A DNA stretch of 64,000 nt from Neolewinella aquimaris (GTDB taxonomy: Bacteria > Bacteroidota > Bacteroidia > Chitinophagales > Saprospiraceae). Below the pieces are notes generated by a model, which saw nothing but the letters and a program-made list of their open reading frames with translations, ran no database searches and had not been told where the DNA came from. Positions within the stretch are counted from its first letter, which is position 1, and each line of letters begins with the position of its first letter. Made by a program: the position numbers and the translations under genes. Shown one piece after another: positions 54,501-63,100 of this stretch. The stretch is taken from the NCBI RefSeq assembly GCF_014197245.1, contig NZ_JACIFF010000007.1, forward strand, positions 248,001 to 312,000. Direction: 5' to 3'.

Positions 54501-55007
54501 TGGGAACTTCGCTTCCGCTACCGCCCCAACGACCAGCTTAGCCTCGAAACCGCCGGCATTACCGGTCGCCGGGAATCCGACTCCGAGCGCTTCAACGAAA
54601 AGGACTACAAGCTCGTCTTCCACCGCCTCGAACCCAGCGTCAACTGGCAACCGGGAGAATTCAGCTTTAACACTACCCTGACCGTAGGCCGCGAGGAAAA
54701 CACCCTGCCCGAGATCGACGGCGAGTTCACCCTCCGCCGCGAAGCCAAATTCGAGGGCAACTACCGCAATTGGATCAACGCCAGCCTAAACTGGATTCAG
54801 ATCGACTACGAAAACGGCAGTCCGAGCAGCCCGGTAGGATTCGCGCTCCTCCAGGGCCTACAACCCGGTCGCAACCTCCTCTGGAACGCCAGCCTCACCC
54901 AGCAACTCGGCGAGTACCTCCAGCTCAACCTTATCTACGACGGAAGGCAAACGGGGGAAGCCGCAGTCGTACACGTGGGGAGGGCACAGGTGACGGCTCA
55001 GTTTTGA
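51513..55007 (+). CDS. Large predicted outer-membrane protein, unknown function
   Basis: This 1,164-residue protein is opened by a GTG that yields the signal peptide MIPKSLWLVLCLLGTGMLSGQG. A frame extension back to 51411 is possible but would put 34 odd residues before it. The N-terminal 200 residues have carboxypeptidase-regulatory/Ig-like strands (LRYRALPFALDERMRLID, SGLLDNDTKVQTRGSFSRAI). The rest is long alternating beta-strands rich in aromatic and basic residues (RYEFVEKTFNF, YDIQLSNDEQRNRRVL, WELRFRYRPNDQLSL), ending LQLNLIYDGRQTGEAAVVHVGRAQVTAQF. The last residue, Phe, fits an outer-membrane barrel signal. I do not recognise a named family. Its 3' end overlaps trmB by 10 bases. Confidence 0.8.
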   Translation: MIPKSLWLVLCLLGTGMLSGQGSELSNVRERIIAVNPAGQLVDSLTIAPGSLEIIALDGRRIPESDYLLSGRFLRWMSTDLPDSLHLRYRALPFALDERMRLIDSTQLRREEAGLVIGAYDPYVRSGLLDNDTKVQTRGSFSRAISFGNRQDLVLNSAFNLQLNGELGNGIQVAAAITDENLPVQPEGTTQQLREFDRIFIQLRKDRTQLTAGDYELRNPEGYFMRYYKKLEGATFTTITGEGGDAGAWQNSASVAVARGQFIRQNITPGEGNQGPYKLTGDGEQRFLIVLAGTERIYLDGMLLQRGLDADYVIDYNLAELTFTTRRLITRDVRITAEYEYADQRYLRTLTAGSSRYERGRMTAYVNLYSQQDSKNATGDLELTPAQREALSLEGDTPGGVAVTSIDTLNGREELRATYELRDTTIGCAVDQFYLLNSNDPVRGRYVATFTDRGPGGGPYRLDPERPANERIYLFVGYDENCRPLGRFAPEIDLVAPQQQQLFSAGGAYRLGEEGAIRVEGSRSKLDLNRFSRLNSGDDVGHALRIDADRTLRIGSDSSGWAIAGRGRYEFVEKTFNFINPYRSPEFYRNWNLSNRLSTIRPEAATEQLAGGGIGLLREGIGRIDYDYEQFTRGDSYGGRRHEALLQLALAGWEVAGTISQLNNEDTESRGNFRRPSLRVSKEFTALGGWELSATYGGERSVRRSIATDSLSALSFEYDKYVVGIEAPATDRFSFLLSASQRDDKLPDATELRRSTSAREVSAEGKFQAAKNLQVGGNFTYRALEVPGQDLVEDRPSSTFLGRLDVRAEALKRSFTSQTTYQVGSGQEPRIEFQYLYVGPGLGQYIWQDSLYNNDGRIQPNEIELSPFPDIADYIRVSVFNNNFIRTDNAGINQRFNWDPDRLWRGTTGIRSFLRRIALNTAINIDRKTQQADDIQPWNPFQLAVADSNLVALNVRRRHGLFFNRANPRYDIQLSNDEQRNRRVLTTGYESSRREEWELRFRYRPNDQLSLETAGITGRRESDSERFNEKDYKLVFHRLEPSVNWQPGEFSFNTTLTVGREENTLPEIDGEFTLRREAKFEGNYRNWINASLNWIQIDYENGSPSSPVGFALLQGLQPGRNLLWNASLTQQLGEYLQLNLIYDGRQTGEAAVVHVGRAQVTAQF

Positions 55008-55765
55008 AGCTTGGGTTTGTGAATTGTTGAGTTGTTGGGTTGAGGCATTCCGCGATCACCAAGGATCTCCCCGTCGCCAATGCGGAAGCGGGTGTAGGTG
55101 ATGGTCTTTCCCAGCTTGCGGTGCATCTTTTCGTAGTAGGTGCGGGTGGCGAGCTCCGGCAGCGGGTAGGGACGGGCATCGATGTCGTGGTCGTGGTAGA
55201 GGATCTCGACGGCGGGTTGGTTCGCGAAGGTTTCGAGGGTCCAGTCGTAGAGCTCGCGGCTGTCGGTTTTGAGGTGGACTAGTCCTCCCGGCGCGAGAAT
55301 GGTACGGTATTGGCGGAGAAACTGGGCGGAGGTGAGGCGGCGGTTTTCCTTGCCTTTCTTCAGGAAGGGGTCGGGGAAGGTGATCCAGATTTCGTTTACT
55401 TCGCCGGGGGCAAAAAAGTGGCTGATCACCTCAATGCGGGTGCGGAGGAAGGCGGCGTTTTCCAGTCCTTCGGCGAGGGCGGTGCGGGCTCCTTTCCAGA
55501 TGCGGGCGCCCTTTACATCGACGCCAATGAAGTTGCGTTCCGGGTACTGCCGGGCCAGATCGAGGGTGTATTCCCCCCGTCCGCACGCCAGTTCCAGGGT
55601 GATGGGCCGATCGTTGTTGAAGTGCTCGCGGGCCCAGTTGCCGCGTAGGTCCACTACCGCTCCGTTGAGCCCCGTGAGTTCGGGTTTTGTGGGTTCGAAG
55701 CTCTCGTAGACGTTGGGAAAGGTGAGATTCTCGGCGAATTTTTGTAATTTGTTGCGGCCGGCCAT
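54998..55765 (-). CDS. trmB: tRNA (guanine-N7)-methyltransferase
   Basis: This 255-residue enzyme methylates G46 in the tRNA variable loop. Family features are LELACGRGEYTLDLARQYPERNFIGVDVKGARIWKGA, IWITFPDPFLKKGKENRRLT, APGGLVHLKTDSRELYDW and TYYEKMHRKLGKTITYTRF. The C-terminal extension after FRIGDGEI is about 25 residues longer than usual and encoded partly by TTGTTGAGTTG-type repeat sequence, so it may be a late addition. A full promoter element lies 24 bases upstream. Confidence 0.97.
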   Translation of the reverse strand: MAGRNKLQKFAENLTFPNVYESFEPTKPELTGLNGAVVDLRGNWAREHFNNDRPITLELACGRGEYTLDLARQYPERNFIGVDVKGARIWKGARTALAEGLENAAFLRTRIEVISHFFAPGEVNEIWITFPDPFLKKGKENRRLTSAQFLRQYRTILAPGGLVHLKTDSRELYDWTLETFANQPAVEILYHDHDIDARPYPLPELATRTYYEKMHRKLGKTITYTRFRIGDGEILGDRGMPQPNNSTIHKPKLQN

Positions 55766-55788
55766 CTAAATTATCGGTTAGTGGGCGG

Positions 55789-55796
55789 CAAAGATA
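55789..55796 (-). promoter_or_regulatory. Bacteroidota-type -7 promoter element for trmB
   Basis: The minus strand reads TATCTTTG, a full TAnnTTTG match. A TTG stands 23 bases upstream on that strand (55820-55822). The transcript would start near 55782, 17 bases before the ATG. Confidence 0.6.
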
Positions 55797-55961
55797 GCCC
55801 TGACCCGTTTGGCGATTGGCAATACCAGCTTGTAGTCTCCCGCAGTTTGTTCGAATTTATTTGAAACAGAATTAATATTTGGTAGAATATCTGAAAAAAA
55901 AACTGCAAATTTGCTTTACTGGAATTACCGAAATTTATAGTACGCTTTCACACCTTCCGTT

Positions 55962-56252
55962 TTGAACCCAGAAACAAACCTCCAACGACTGCGGCTCCAA
56001 TTTATGGAGTCCCGGCGCGCATCCAGCGAAAATACCATGCTTTCCCCGGCCTATCGGCGGAAGAAGTATGCCCTATTCCTCATGCGTGCCATCTGCCTAG
56101 CCTCCCTCTACTTTCTGCTGTGGGATTACACCTGGCTACGCTGGACCTTGATCGTAGCTCTACCCATCCTCGGGTTTCAGTTCTTCTCCCTCGTGGGGTG
56201 GCGCTACTTCCTGGAGCGTAAGCTGCAACGCATGCAAGAAGGCGTTTCGTAG
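55962..56252 (+). CDS. Small two-helix membrane protein, hypothetical
   Basis: This 96-residue protein is opened by a TTG. A polar N-terminal 40 residues (basic, SRRASSENTML) are followed by a membrane hairpin: YALFLMRAICLASLYFLLW and WTLIVALPILGFQFFSLVGW, ending in a basic tail (RYFLERKLQRMQEG). The arrangement suggests both ends in the cytoplasm. No family recognised. It lies between trmB and the TPR lipoprotein, in a stretch where the upstream 150 bases are A+T-rich. Confidence 0.65.
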   Translation: MNPETNLQRLRLQFMESRRASSENTMLSPAYRRKKYALFLMRAICLASLYFLLWDYTWLRWTLIVALPILGFQFFSLVGWRYFLERKLQRMQEGVS

Positions 56253-56292
56253 CAACACGGTATAGGGCGGCGGCGCGCGGGTGCAAGGTGGG

Positions 56293-58023
56293 TCACTTAA
56301 TGCGCGAAGAATTCAGGTCCACATCCGCCGTGGCCCAGGCACCTTCCAGTCGGTCGGCAACGGTAGCTTCCATTTTTTCATCGCTTAATCCCTTGTAGGC
56401 AGCGCGCAAACCGTGCAATGCCCATCCATTTTTGGGATAGGTAAGCAGATCTTCCTCGTACACCGGTATGGCTTCCGCAAAGCGGCCGGATTCCAACAGT
56501 ACCGCGCCCAGGTGGTGGCGGACCGAGAAAAACCAGTCGGGGGGCTCCATATAGGCGAGTGCATCTTCCACCTCGATGGCGTCCTGCAGCAGCCGGATGG
56601 CGTCATCGTAGCGCCCCTCACTGGCGGCGATCTCTCCGGCCAGGACATCCTCGGCAATGTCACAGACCGATCGGGCCATATTCACGCCGATAGCTAGGCT
56701 ATCGAGGCTCGGATCCGCCGCGAAGCTGCGCAACTGAAGCAGTTCCTCACGTGCCCGATCGATATCCTGCTTACCCAGATGGGCCATTCCCCGGGCGTAA
56801 CTCCGGATCACCTTCGGATAGGTGAGGTCGCGGCGACCGTCGAGGGCATTGAGAATTTCGTCCCAGCGGCCGAATTTAACCAGTACGTAATCGGGAATGG
56901 TATAGAAATGCTGGAGCAGGCCCAGAGCCGGTACTCCGATCAGATCGTTGTCCGCGTGGCGGGCGATGCGCTTGGCCGCATCGATGGCCCACTCACTCTT
57001 TCCCTCCAGGGTGGCGGTGGCGGCCAGGAAGTGATAGTTGTGCGGATGGTAGATGAGCGGATAGGCACCCTGGGCCCGGCACGCGGTGATGTAGCTGCTA
57101 TCCACCTTCACCGCCGCGATGTTGGCCAGGGAGCCGGCGTGGTAGTCGCCGGTACGGATATAGATGTGGGAAGGCATGTGCACCAGGTGACCGGCACCGG
57201 GAACCAGCCCTTCGTCCAGCCGACGTGCGCTAGGCAGCCCCTTTTCCGGGGTGTGGGACGCCTCAATGGCGTGGATATAAAGGTGGTGGGCTCCGGCGTG
57301 ATCGGGATCCATAGCCAGGATTTTGTCCAGATTGGTGATGATCTCCGGGGTCCAGGGGCGGGTTTGCCCTTCCTTGTCCCAGAGGTCCCATGGGTGCAAG
57401 TCCATCAGGGACTCAACGAAGAGGGTACCGACATCGGCGTTGTCCGGGTGATCGGCGTAGGCTTCCCGCATCGCTTCGGCGTAATCCTGGTCGAGGGCAC
57501 TACGGTCTTCCGGAGCCTGTGCCGCGTAGCGTTTGGAGAGGGCGGTGATCAGCGACTTTTCCCACGGGGCCACCCCGTTTTCGGCGAGTGCCAGCGCCTT
57601 CTGCGCGGCCTCATACGCACGGGGGTAATTATCCGGCTCCATTCCGGCATTGTAGTTCGGGCCCAGGACGTAGGCGTAACCCCAGTGCGCCATCGCGCAA
57701 TCGGGTTCAAGTTGGGTGGCGTGGTAGAATGAGCGGGCCGCTTCGGCGTGGTTGAATCCGTAGGCCAGTACCAGTCCCTGGGTCACGTACCGACGGGTCA
57801 GTGGATTTTTGGAGGTAATGGGAAACTGTAGATTGCCCATATCCTCGAAGAGCGGGGCTTTTTGCCCCGAGGTATACCAGTCGAGGTCATTGGTCGCCGG
57901 GGTACAATTGCTGGTAGATACCCTCGCGGCGGTGTAGGCCGGCGGCCGCTCGGAGCGAGAATTGCAAGTAGTCAGGAGCACCCCGCCCAGCGCGATGAGG
58001 AGTGTGAGATAGAGTGAACGCAT
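56293..58023 (-). CDS. TPR-repeat lipoprotein
   Basis: This 576-residue envelope protein has the lipoprotein signal MRSLYLTLLIALGGVLLTTC (Cys20). The ATG at 58023 is chosen because it opens this signal; the frame continues 31 codons upstream without likely meaning. The body is made of helical repeats (EAARSFYHATQLEPDCAMAHWGYAY, IITNLDKILAMDPDHAGAHHLYIHAIEAS, ESGRFAEAIPVYEEDLLTYPKNGWALHGL). They match tetratricopeptide repeats of a family common in Bacteroidota and often seen near metal or copper proteins. The partner protein here is not obvious. It stands convergent to the small membrane protein gene. Confidence 0.9.
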   Translation of the reverse strand: MRSLYLTLLIALGGVLLTTCNSRSERPPAYTAARVSTSNCTPATNDLDWYTSGQKAPLFEDMGNLQFPITSKNPLTRRYVTQGLVLAYGFNHAEAARSFYHATQLEPDCAMAHWGYAYVLGPNYNAGMEPDNYPRAYEAAQKALALAENGVAPWEKSLITALSKRYAAQAPEDRSALDQDYAEAMREAYADHPDNADVGTLFVESLMDLHPWDLWDKEGQTRPWTPEIITNLDKILAMDPDHAGAHHLYIHAIEASHTPEKGLPSARRLDEGLVPGAGHLVHMPSHIYIRTGDYHAGSLANIAAVKVDSSYITACRAQGAYPLIYHPHNYHFLAATATLEGKSEWAIDAAKRIARHADNDLIGVPALGLLQHFYTIPDYVLVKFGRWDEILNALDGRRDLTYPKVIRSYARGMAHLGKQDIDRAREELLQLRSFAADPSLDSLAIGVNMARSVCDIAEDVLAGEIAASEGRYDDAIRLLQDAIEVEDALAYMEPPDWFFSVRHHLGAVLLESGRFAEAIPVYEEDLLTYPKNGWALHGLRAAYKGLSDEKMEATVADRLEGAWATADVDLNSSRIK

Positions 58024-58256
58024 AGTGATAAGTGTTGAGGACGGTAACCAGAGCCGATTGCGATTCCTACTTACTTCGCTCCCGCGCGCCGCCGCCTGCG
58101 AATTAGATAAGTACACTTAAAATAGGGTTAAACGCACCTAATTATCAAGTTTGAACGCATTATTGTGGGGTCAACCGTGGCTTTTCGATACGGCGTGGGC
58201 CAAATCAGCGGTAATCCCTAAATTACCTGACCACCCTTTCTTACACTCATCTACCC
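58024..58256. other. Divergent promoter region between TPR lipoprotein and patatin gene
   Basis: The 233 bases include an A+T-rich core (about 58090-58160). I see no exact TAnnTTTG element on either strand (nearest plus candidate AAGTTTG at 58150), no repeat and no hairpin worth naming. Confidence 0.4.
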
Positions 58257-60158
58257 ATGCAAACCCAAGATTACGAGCAGGCCGTTTTTGACATTCTGGA
58301 AGACCTGCGGGAATACCGCAACAAGTGCGGCGATCGCTTTCGTTTTTCCGACATCCTCCAGGAGACTGAAGTAGATGGAGAACCGACTACCCTACAGTAC
58401 GTAAACCTGGTACAGGAGGGCGGGGGCGTACTCGGCATCGCCCTGGTGGGCTTCACCTACGTGCTGGAGGAGATGGGCATCCGATTTCTGAGCCTCGGCG
58501 GCACCAGTGCCGGATCGATCAACACCCTGCTGATGGCGGACGCCGGCGCCCCGGAAGAAAAGAAGAGCCGGCACATCCTGGACCGAATCGCCAGTAAGCG
58601 ATTTAGTGATTTTGTCGATGGCGGTAGCGATGCGCGCAGGCTTACCGAGCTGATCCAGTCGGGCGTAAAGTTTGGAAGTGCCGCCAATATGGCATCGAAT
58701 ATGCCCTCCTTACTGCTGGCCTGCGGCAACCTCCCCGAGGTATTCAACGACTTCGGCATCAACCCCGGTGATCATTTTGAAGACTGGCTTTCCCAACTCC
58801 TGAACAACAAAAGCTGGCAAGCCCTGAGCGACAACCTGAGGAACCTGCCGGAAAACCTGATGCACGTATCCGACTTCGGCAATAAGAAGCACCCCATCGG
58901 AGTGGATGAGCTGGAACCTAAGATCGCCATCGTAGCCGCCGACATCACGACCCAGACCAAGGTGGAATTTCCCCGCATGGCCGGCCTGTACTACGAGCGC
59001 CCGGAAAACCAGGATCCGGCCTGCTTCGTACGGGCCTCGATGTCCATTCCCTTCTTCTTCACGCCGAAACGCGTATCGCTGAGCTGGACCGAGGGCCGGG
59101 AAAACGAAATACGCCGACGGTGGCGCAAGCTCGCGGGCTACTCCGGAGAGCTGCCCGAGGAGATCCTGTTCGTCGACGGCGGGGTAATGTCAAACTTCCC
59201 CATTGATCTGTTCCATCAGGCGGACACCGTACCCCAGCGCCCCACTATCGGCGTAAAGCTCGGCGTCGACCGCAAGCACGCCAGTAAGATCACCTCCCTG
59301 GGTCAGTTTTTGGGCAGCATGCAGGAGGGGGTCAGGAACCTGCGTGACCTGGAGTTCATCCGCAACAACCCCGAGTACAAGGACCTGGTGGAGTACATCG
59401 ACGTGGAGGGGTTCAGCTGGATCAACTTTAATATCTCCGATGCCGAAAAGATGCGGCTGTTCCGGCGGGGTGCCGAGGCGGCCAGCAACTTCCTGCGGCG
59501 ATTCAACTGGTTGGAGTACAAGTCTAACATCAAGACCAATCTCCTGCAGCGCATCAAACCCGTACTCTGGGAACTCAGCAACATTAAGGACCTGGACCAC
59601 ACCCTGGAGGCCTTCGGCATCCGCGACAACGAAGACGTCAAAAACAAGATCGCGTACCTGAAGGAGCGGGAAAAGCCCTACAACGTCCTCTGGATCGACG
59701 ATAAACTCACCTACCCCCTGCCCATGGCCATCCTCGATCGCCTGCATACTTACTGCTACACGATGCGGACGAGCGACGAGGCCCAGCAACTCCTGATCCA
59801 CAACAACCGGGTGAGCGACGACCCCAACGACTGGATCGACCTGATCATCAGCGACGTTACCCGCGACGAATCGGAGGGCGACGAGCATACGCGGGGCATC
59901 GGCTTTGCCGCCATGCTCGCCCATGACCCGGTACTGAAGGACATTCCGGTACTGTTCTACGCCCACCGACGGAGCGAACTGGAGGAACGCTACGGTCAGG
60001 AATTACCGAAAAATGTAGTCAACCACGAAGACCGCTACACCATCATGCACGGCGATTTCATCGCGGAGGTAGTCGATGCGATCTACGCCCGGGCCAGGGC
60101 ACACCGATCGGAGCTAGCGACGCAACACGCGCCGGACGGCACCGTCGACTCGCAGTAG
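58257..60158 (+). CDS. Patatin-like phospholipase fused to a receiver-like domain
   Basis: This 633-residue cytoplasmic protein has an N-terminal patatin domain with the oxyanion loop EGGGVLG (54-60), nucleophile Ser84 in GGTSAGS and catalytic Asp307 in FVDGGVMSNFP, so lipase chemistry should be intact. After a helical linker (about 420-470) comes a response-regulator-like receiver fold. It has an acidic pair in VLWIDDKL (481-482), a phosphoacceptor-position Asp533 in DLIISDVTRDE and beta-4 PVLFYAH. The lysine expected after beta-5 is not evident, so phosphorylation is uncertain. Fusion of the two modules suggests lipid hydrolysis controlled by signalling. It has no two-component gene beside it. 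The 3' end overlaps the convergent protease gene by 45 bases. Confidence 0.87.
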   Translation: MQTQDYEQAVFDILEDLREYRNKCGDRFRFSDILQETEVDGEPTTLQYVNLVQEGGGVLGIALVGFTYVLEEMGIRFLSLGGTSAGSINTLLMADAGAPEEKKSRHILDRIASKRFSDFVDGGSDARRLTELIQSGVKFGSAANMASNMPSLLLACGNLPEVFNDFGINPGDHFEDWLSQLLNNKSWQALSDNLRNLPENLMHVSDFGNKKHPIGVDELEPKIAIVAADITTQTKVEFPRMAGLYYERPENQDPACFVRASMSIPFFFTPKRVSLSWTEGRENEIRRRWRKLAGYSGELPEEILFVDGGVMSNFPIDLFHQADTVPQRPTIGVKLGVDRKHASKITSLGQFLGSMQEGVRNLRDLEFIRNNPEYKDLVEYIDVEGFSWINFNISDAEKMRLFRRGAEAASNFLRRFNWLEYKSNIKTNLLQRIKPVLWELSNIKDLDHTLEAFGIRDNEDVKNKIAYLKEREKPYNVLWIDDKLTYPLPMAILDRLHTYCYTMRTSDEAQQLLIHNNRVSDDPNDWIDLIISDVTRDESEGDEHTRGIGFAAMLAHDPVLKDIPVLFYAHRRSELEERYGQELPKNVVNHEDRYTIMHGDFIAEVVDAIYARARAHRSELATQHAPDGTVDSQ

Positions 60159-63100
60159 ATACATGCCTCCGGGGAGATGGCCGACCGCCACCACTGCCGA
60201 TCCCGCAGATACCGGCACCAACTGCCGCAGCAACGGCCGACCGGTAAGATCGTACAGCTCGATGCTGATGTCGCGGTTGCCCACCGCCGACCAGCGCAGT
60301 TGAACGTCTCCGGCGGTAGGATTGGGAAACACGTCCAGCGTAGCCTCGAGCGGGCTGACGTAGCGTACCGGACTGATCGCATCGGACGTGATAAGTACAT
60401 CGTGGTAGGTGACGGGCAGGTATCCCCCGCCGGCGGTGGTGACCACGAAGCCGAAATCATCGGTTCGGGAAGTACTGTCGGTGTTTTCGTAGACGAGTCG
60501 CCCGGCGTTGATGTCGGCCTGGGTAAAGGTGTCACCGGCCATCATGGTTAGTCCGCGGAGTTCGAGTCGGCCCAGGGCAGGCAGTTGAGTGAGGATGTAG
60601 TACGTTCGTCCGGCATCGTCGCCCTCGCTATCCACTTCGAGTTCGCTGCGCAGCACGGCGTTACGGCCCAGGGGTTGTACTTCGGTGGCATCGTTGACCA
60701 GGGTGCGGGGCTGAACTACGGCGGCGTCGGCGCAGAATTCCACGTTCCATCCGACAATTTGTCCCACGGCGCCGTTGGTTTCGCTTACGGATACGGTCAG
60801 TATCCATTCTCCGTAAGTGTCCTCGCCGTTGAAGGCTTCCAGTTTTCCTTCCGGCCGGAAGACGCGCTTATCGTCCGGTGGGCAGGCGACTTCCTCGGGG
60901 GCGTCGTCATCGAATCCCAGGTTGATGGAATTGGTGCTGAAGCACTTTTCGGAATAGAGCTTTACGACGGTACCGGCGGGGCTCGTGAGGCTGATCGACA
61001 CCTTCGAGGCAAACTGATAATTGACCGTGACGTTCGGCAAGTTGAGGTCATTGATGCTGCCGCGGCGTTCGATAAACAGCTTCGACTCCCGGGTGAATGT
61101 CCCGCCCGATCCAGGCAGTCCGATCGGCGTGTCGGTGCTGCTCACGACATCACACTTGCTGCTGACGGTGTGGAAGGAGGTTGTTTCCGTCCAGGGGCCC
61201 GGCCCGCAGGCGTTAACCGGTCGTACGCGCCAGAAGTAGAGGGTGTTGGGACTAAAAAAGTTATCGGGCGTATACACTGTTTCCGTCAGTCCCGTAGCGG
61301 CGGCAAAAAGATCGCGTTGAGAGAAAGAGGGCGAGGTGGCAATCTGTATCTCGTATTCCTGGGCATTGACCGATGGTGTCCAGTCGAATTCGGTGGTGAG
61401 CACGATCCCCTCGGTACCTTCGGCGGGGCCGGCCAGCAGCAGGTCGCTGAAATCATTGGCAACTACGTCGAGGACGATCTCGCGGCGGCTGCTGTCGCGC
61501 CCCGGAGCGGCGACGACGATGGGTACGGTAAGTCGGCCGCTGGTGACGATTCCCCCCAGGTCGAGGGTGAGGGTGGTGGTTTGGCCGGGCAGCAACTGGG
61601 TGCGGGCGAAGGAGACCAGCAGTCCTGCGGGAAGGGCGGCGGTATCCAGCGATACGGTAACGGGTTCGCTGTAGCCGAGCACGCTGCCCGCGGTGAGCGT
61701 GGCCGTTACGGTTTCGGGGAGGCAGACGCTGCGGTAATTGAGGTCGGATTCGAGGGTGTAGGTCGCGAATTCAGCGGCGGCGATGGAAAAATCCTCGTCG
61801 TTCATGTTGAAGAAAATATTGTCGGCTGCTTCGACGATCACCCGCATGGCGGTACCGGTGGTATCGGGGACGGTGACGAATGCGCTTCCGGTATTCGCGA
61901 CGTTGGCAGCGAGGACCCGCTCGAAGGTGATCCCGCCGTCGCCGGACAGCAGGATGTTTACACTTTTGGCGAAGATGGGGAAGCCATCCGTGCCCGCTAC
62001 GTCCCAGGTCACTTCGCGGTATTCCCCGACGCGCCACGGCTCGTTGTTCACGAGTTCGGGGTTCAGGACGGTGAGGGGACCGACGTCGGCCACTTCGAAG
62101 CGAACGGTGGCCCAGTCTACCCCACCGGCGGCCTCGTTGTTGTCGCGGGCGGTGAGCCGGAAAGTCATATCTCGGGCGTAATCGGGCAGTACCTCATCGT
62201 TGGAGCTGATGTTATTGGCTACGCGGTCGATGCGGGGAAAGTAGCGGGTGAAGCCCTCCGACGAGGGGGCCACCGACCGAAACAGGGGTGCCGTACCCTC
62301 CGGATCGTTGATGTCGGAGGCCGGGCCGAGGTCGTACTGTTCCCAGTTGTAGGTAAGCTGTTCGGGGGGGTCGTTCGCGTCGGTGGCCGTACCGGTGAGC
62401 CGGAAAGGGGTACTGCGCGGGATGAAGAAGCCATCTTCGTAGTCGATCCGTACTTCGGGAGTGACATTATCGGTTTCGATGATGGTCGCGCAGCCGCTTG
62501 CCGCTCCCTCGCGGGTATAGGTAATGAACTGCTCGAGGCTGGCGGTGTGGTAGTAGGCTTCTTCGGGCCCGATGTTTTGGTCGCCGCAGGCGCCCGCATA
62601 CGACATGATGGTGGTGCCCGAGCCCGGCTCGTAGGCCGTATTGCCGGCGCGCTGATCCTGGGCCGGCGGACAATTGTTGAAGGTGTGGGATACCGTAAAC
62701 TGGTGGGCGATCTCGTGGGCCATTACCCGCTCGGCGGTGCGGGCCACGTTGGTACCCTGCAGGCAGGTCACGCCGCGGGTCTTGCTGCCGCTACAGGCCA
62801 GACCGCTCACGACGCCGCCGACGTCGATACAGCTGGAGGTGAAGATGTGGCCGATATCGTAGGCGGTAGTGGGGACATTGGCGATATTGAAGGCTTCGAT
62901 CACCTGATCGAGTAATCCGCTGCCCTCATCTGAATCGGTAAAGGGGTCCGTTTTGGCATCGAGGTAGATCAGGTCTTCCGACACCGCGAGGAGGTTCATC
63001 CGTACGCCGACCTCCCGCTCGAAGATGACGTTGATGGTGCTGACGGCGGTGTTGAAGGCGGCCAGCACGTCTTCCTTTTTGCCGCCCACGCGCTGGGCAA

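Noticed and set aside
55766-55961. Small gene or RNA in the A+T-rich gap between trmB and the two-helix protein gene
   Set aside because: No frame with a sensible start and no stable hairpin with T run was seen, apart from the trmB promoter element.
58257-60158. Patatin gene as a CBASS anti-phage effector
   Set aside because: No CD-NTase cyclase, Cap2/Cap3 or HORMA/TRIP13 gene is nearby, and its C-terminus is receiver-like instead of a known CBASS module.
60585-62915. Long open frame of 776 codons on the plus strand opposite the metalloprotease
   Set aside because: It mirrors a G+C-rich gene; the translation is Gly/Val/Asp-rich without domains, while the minus frame has clear protease, P- and T9SS domains.
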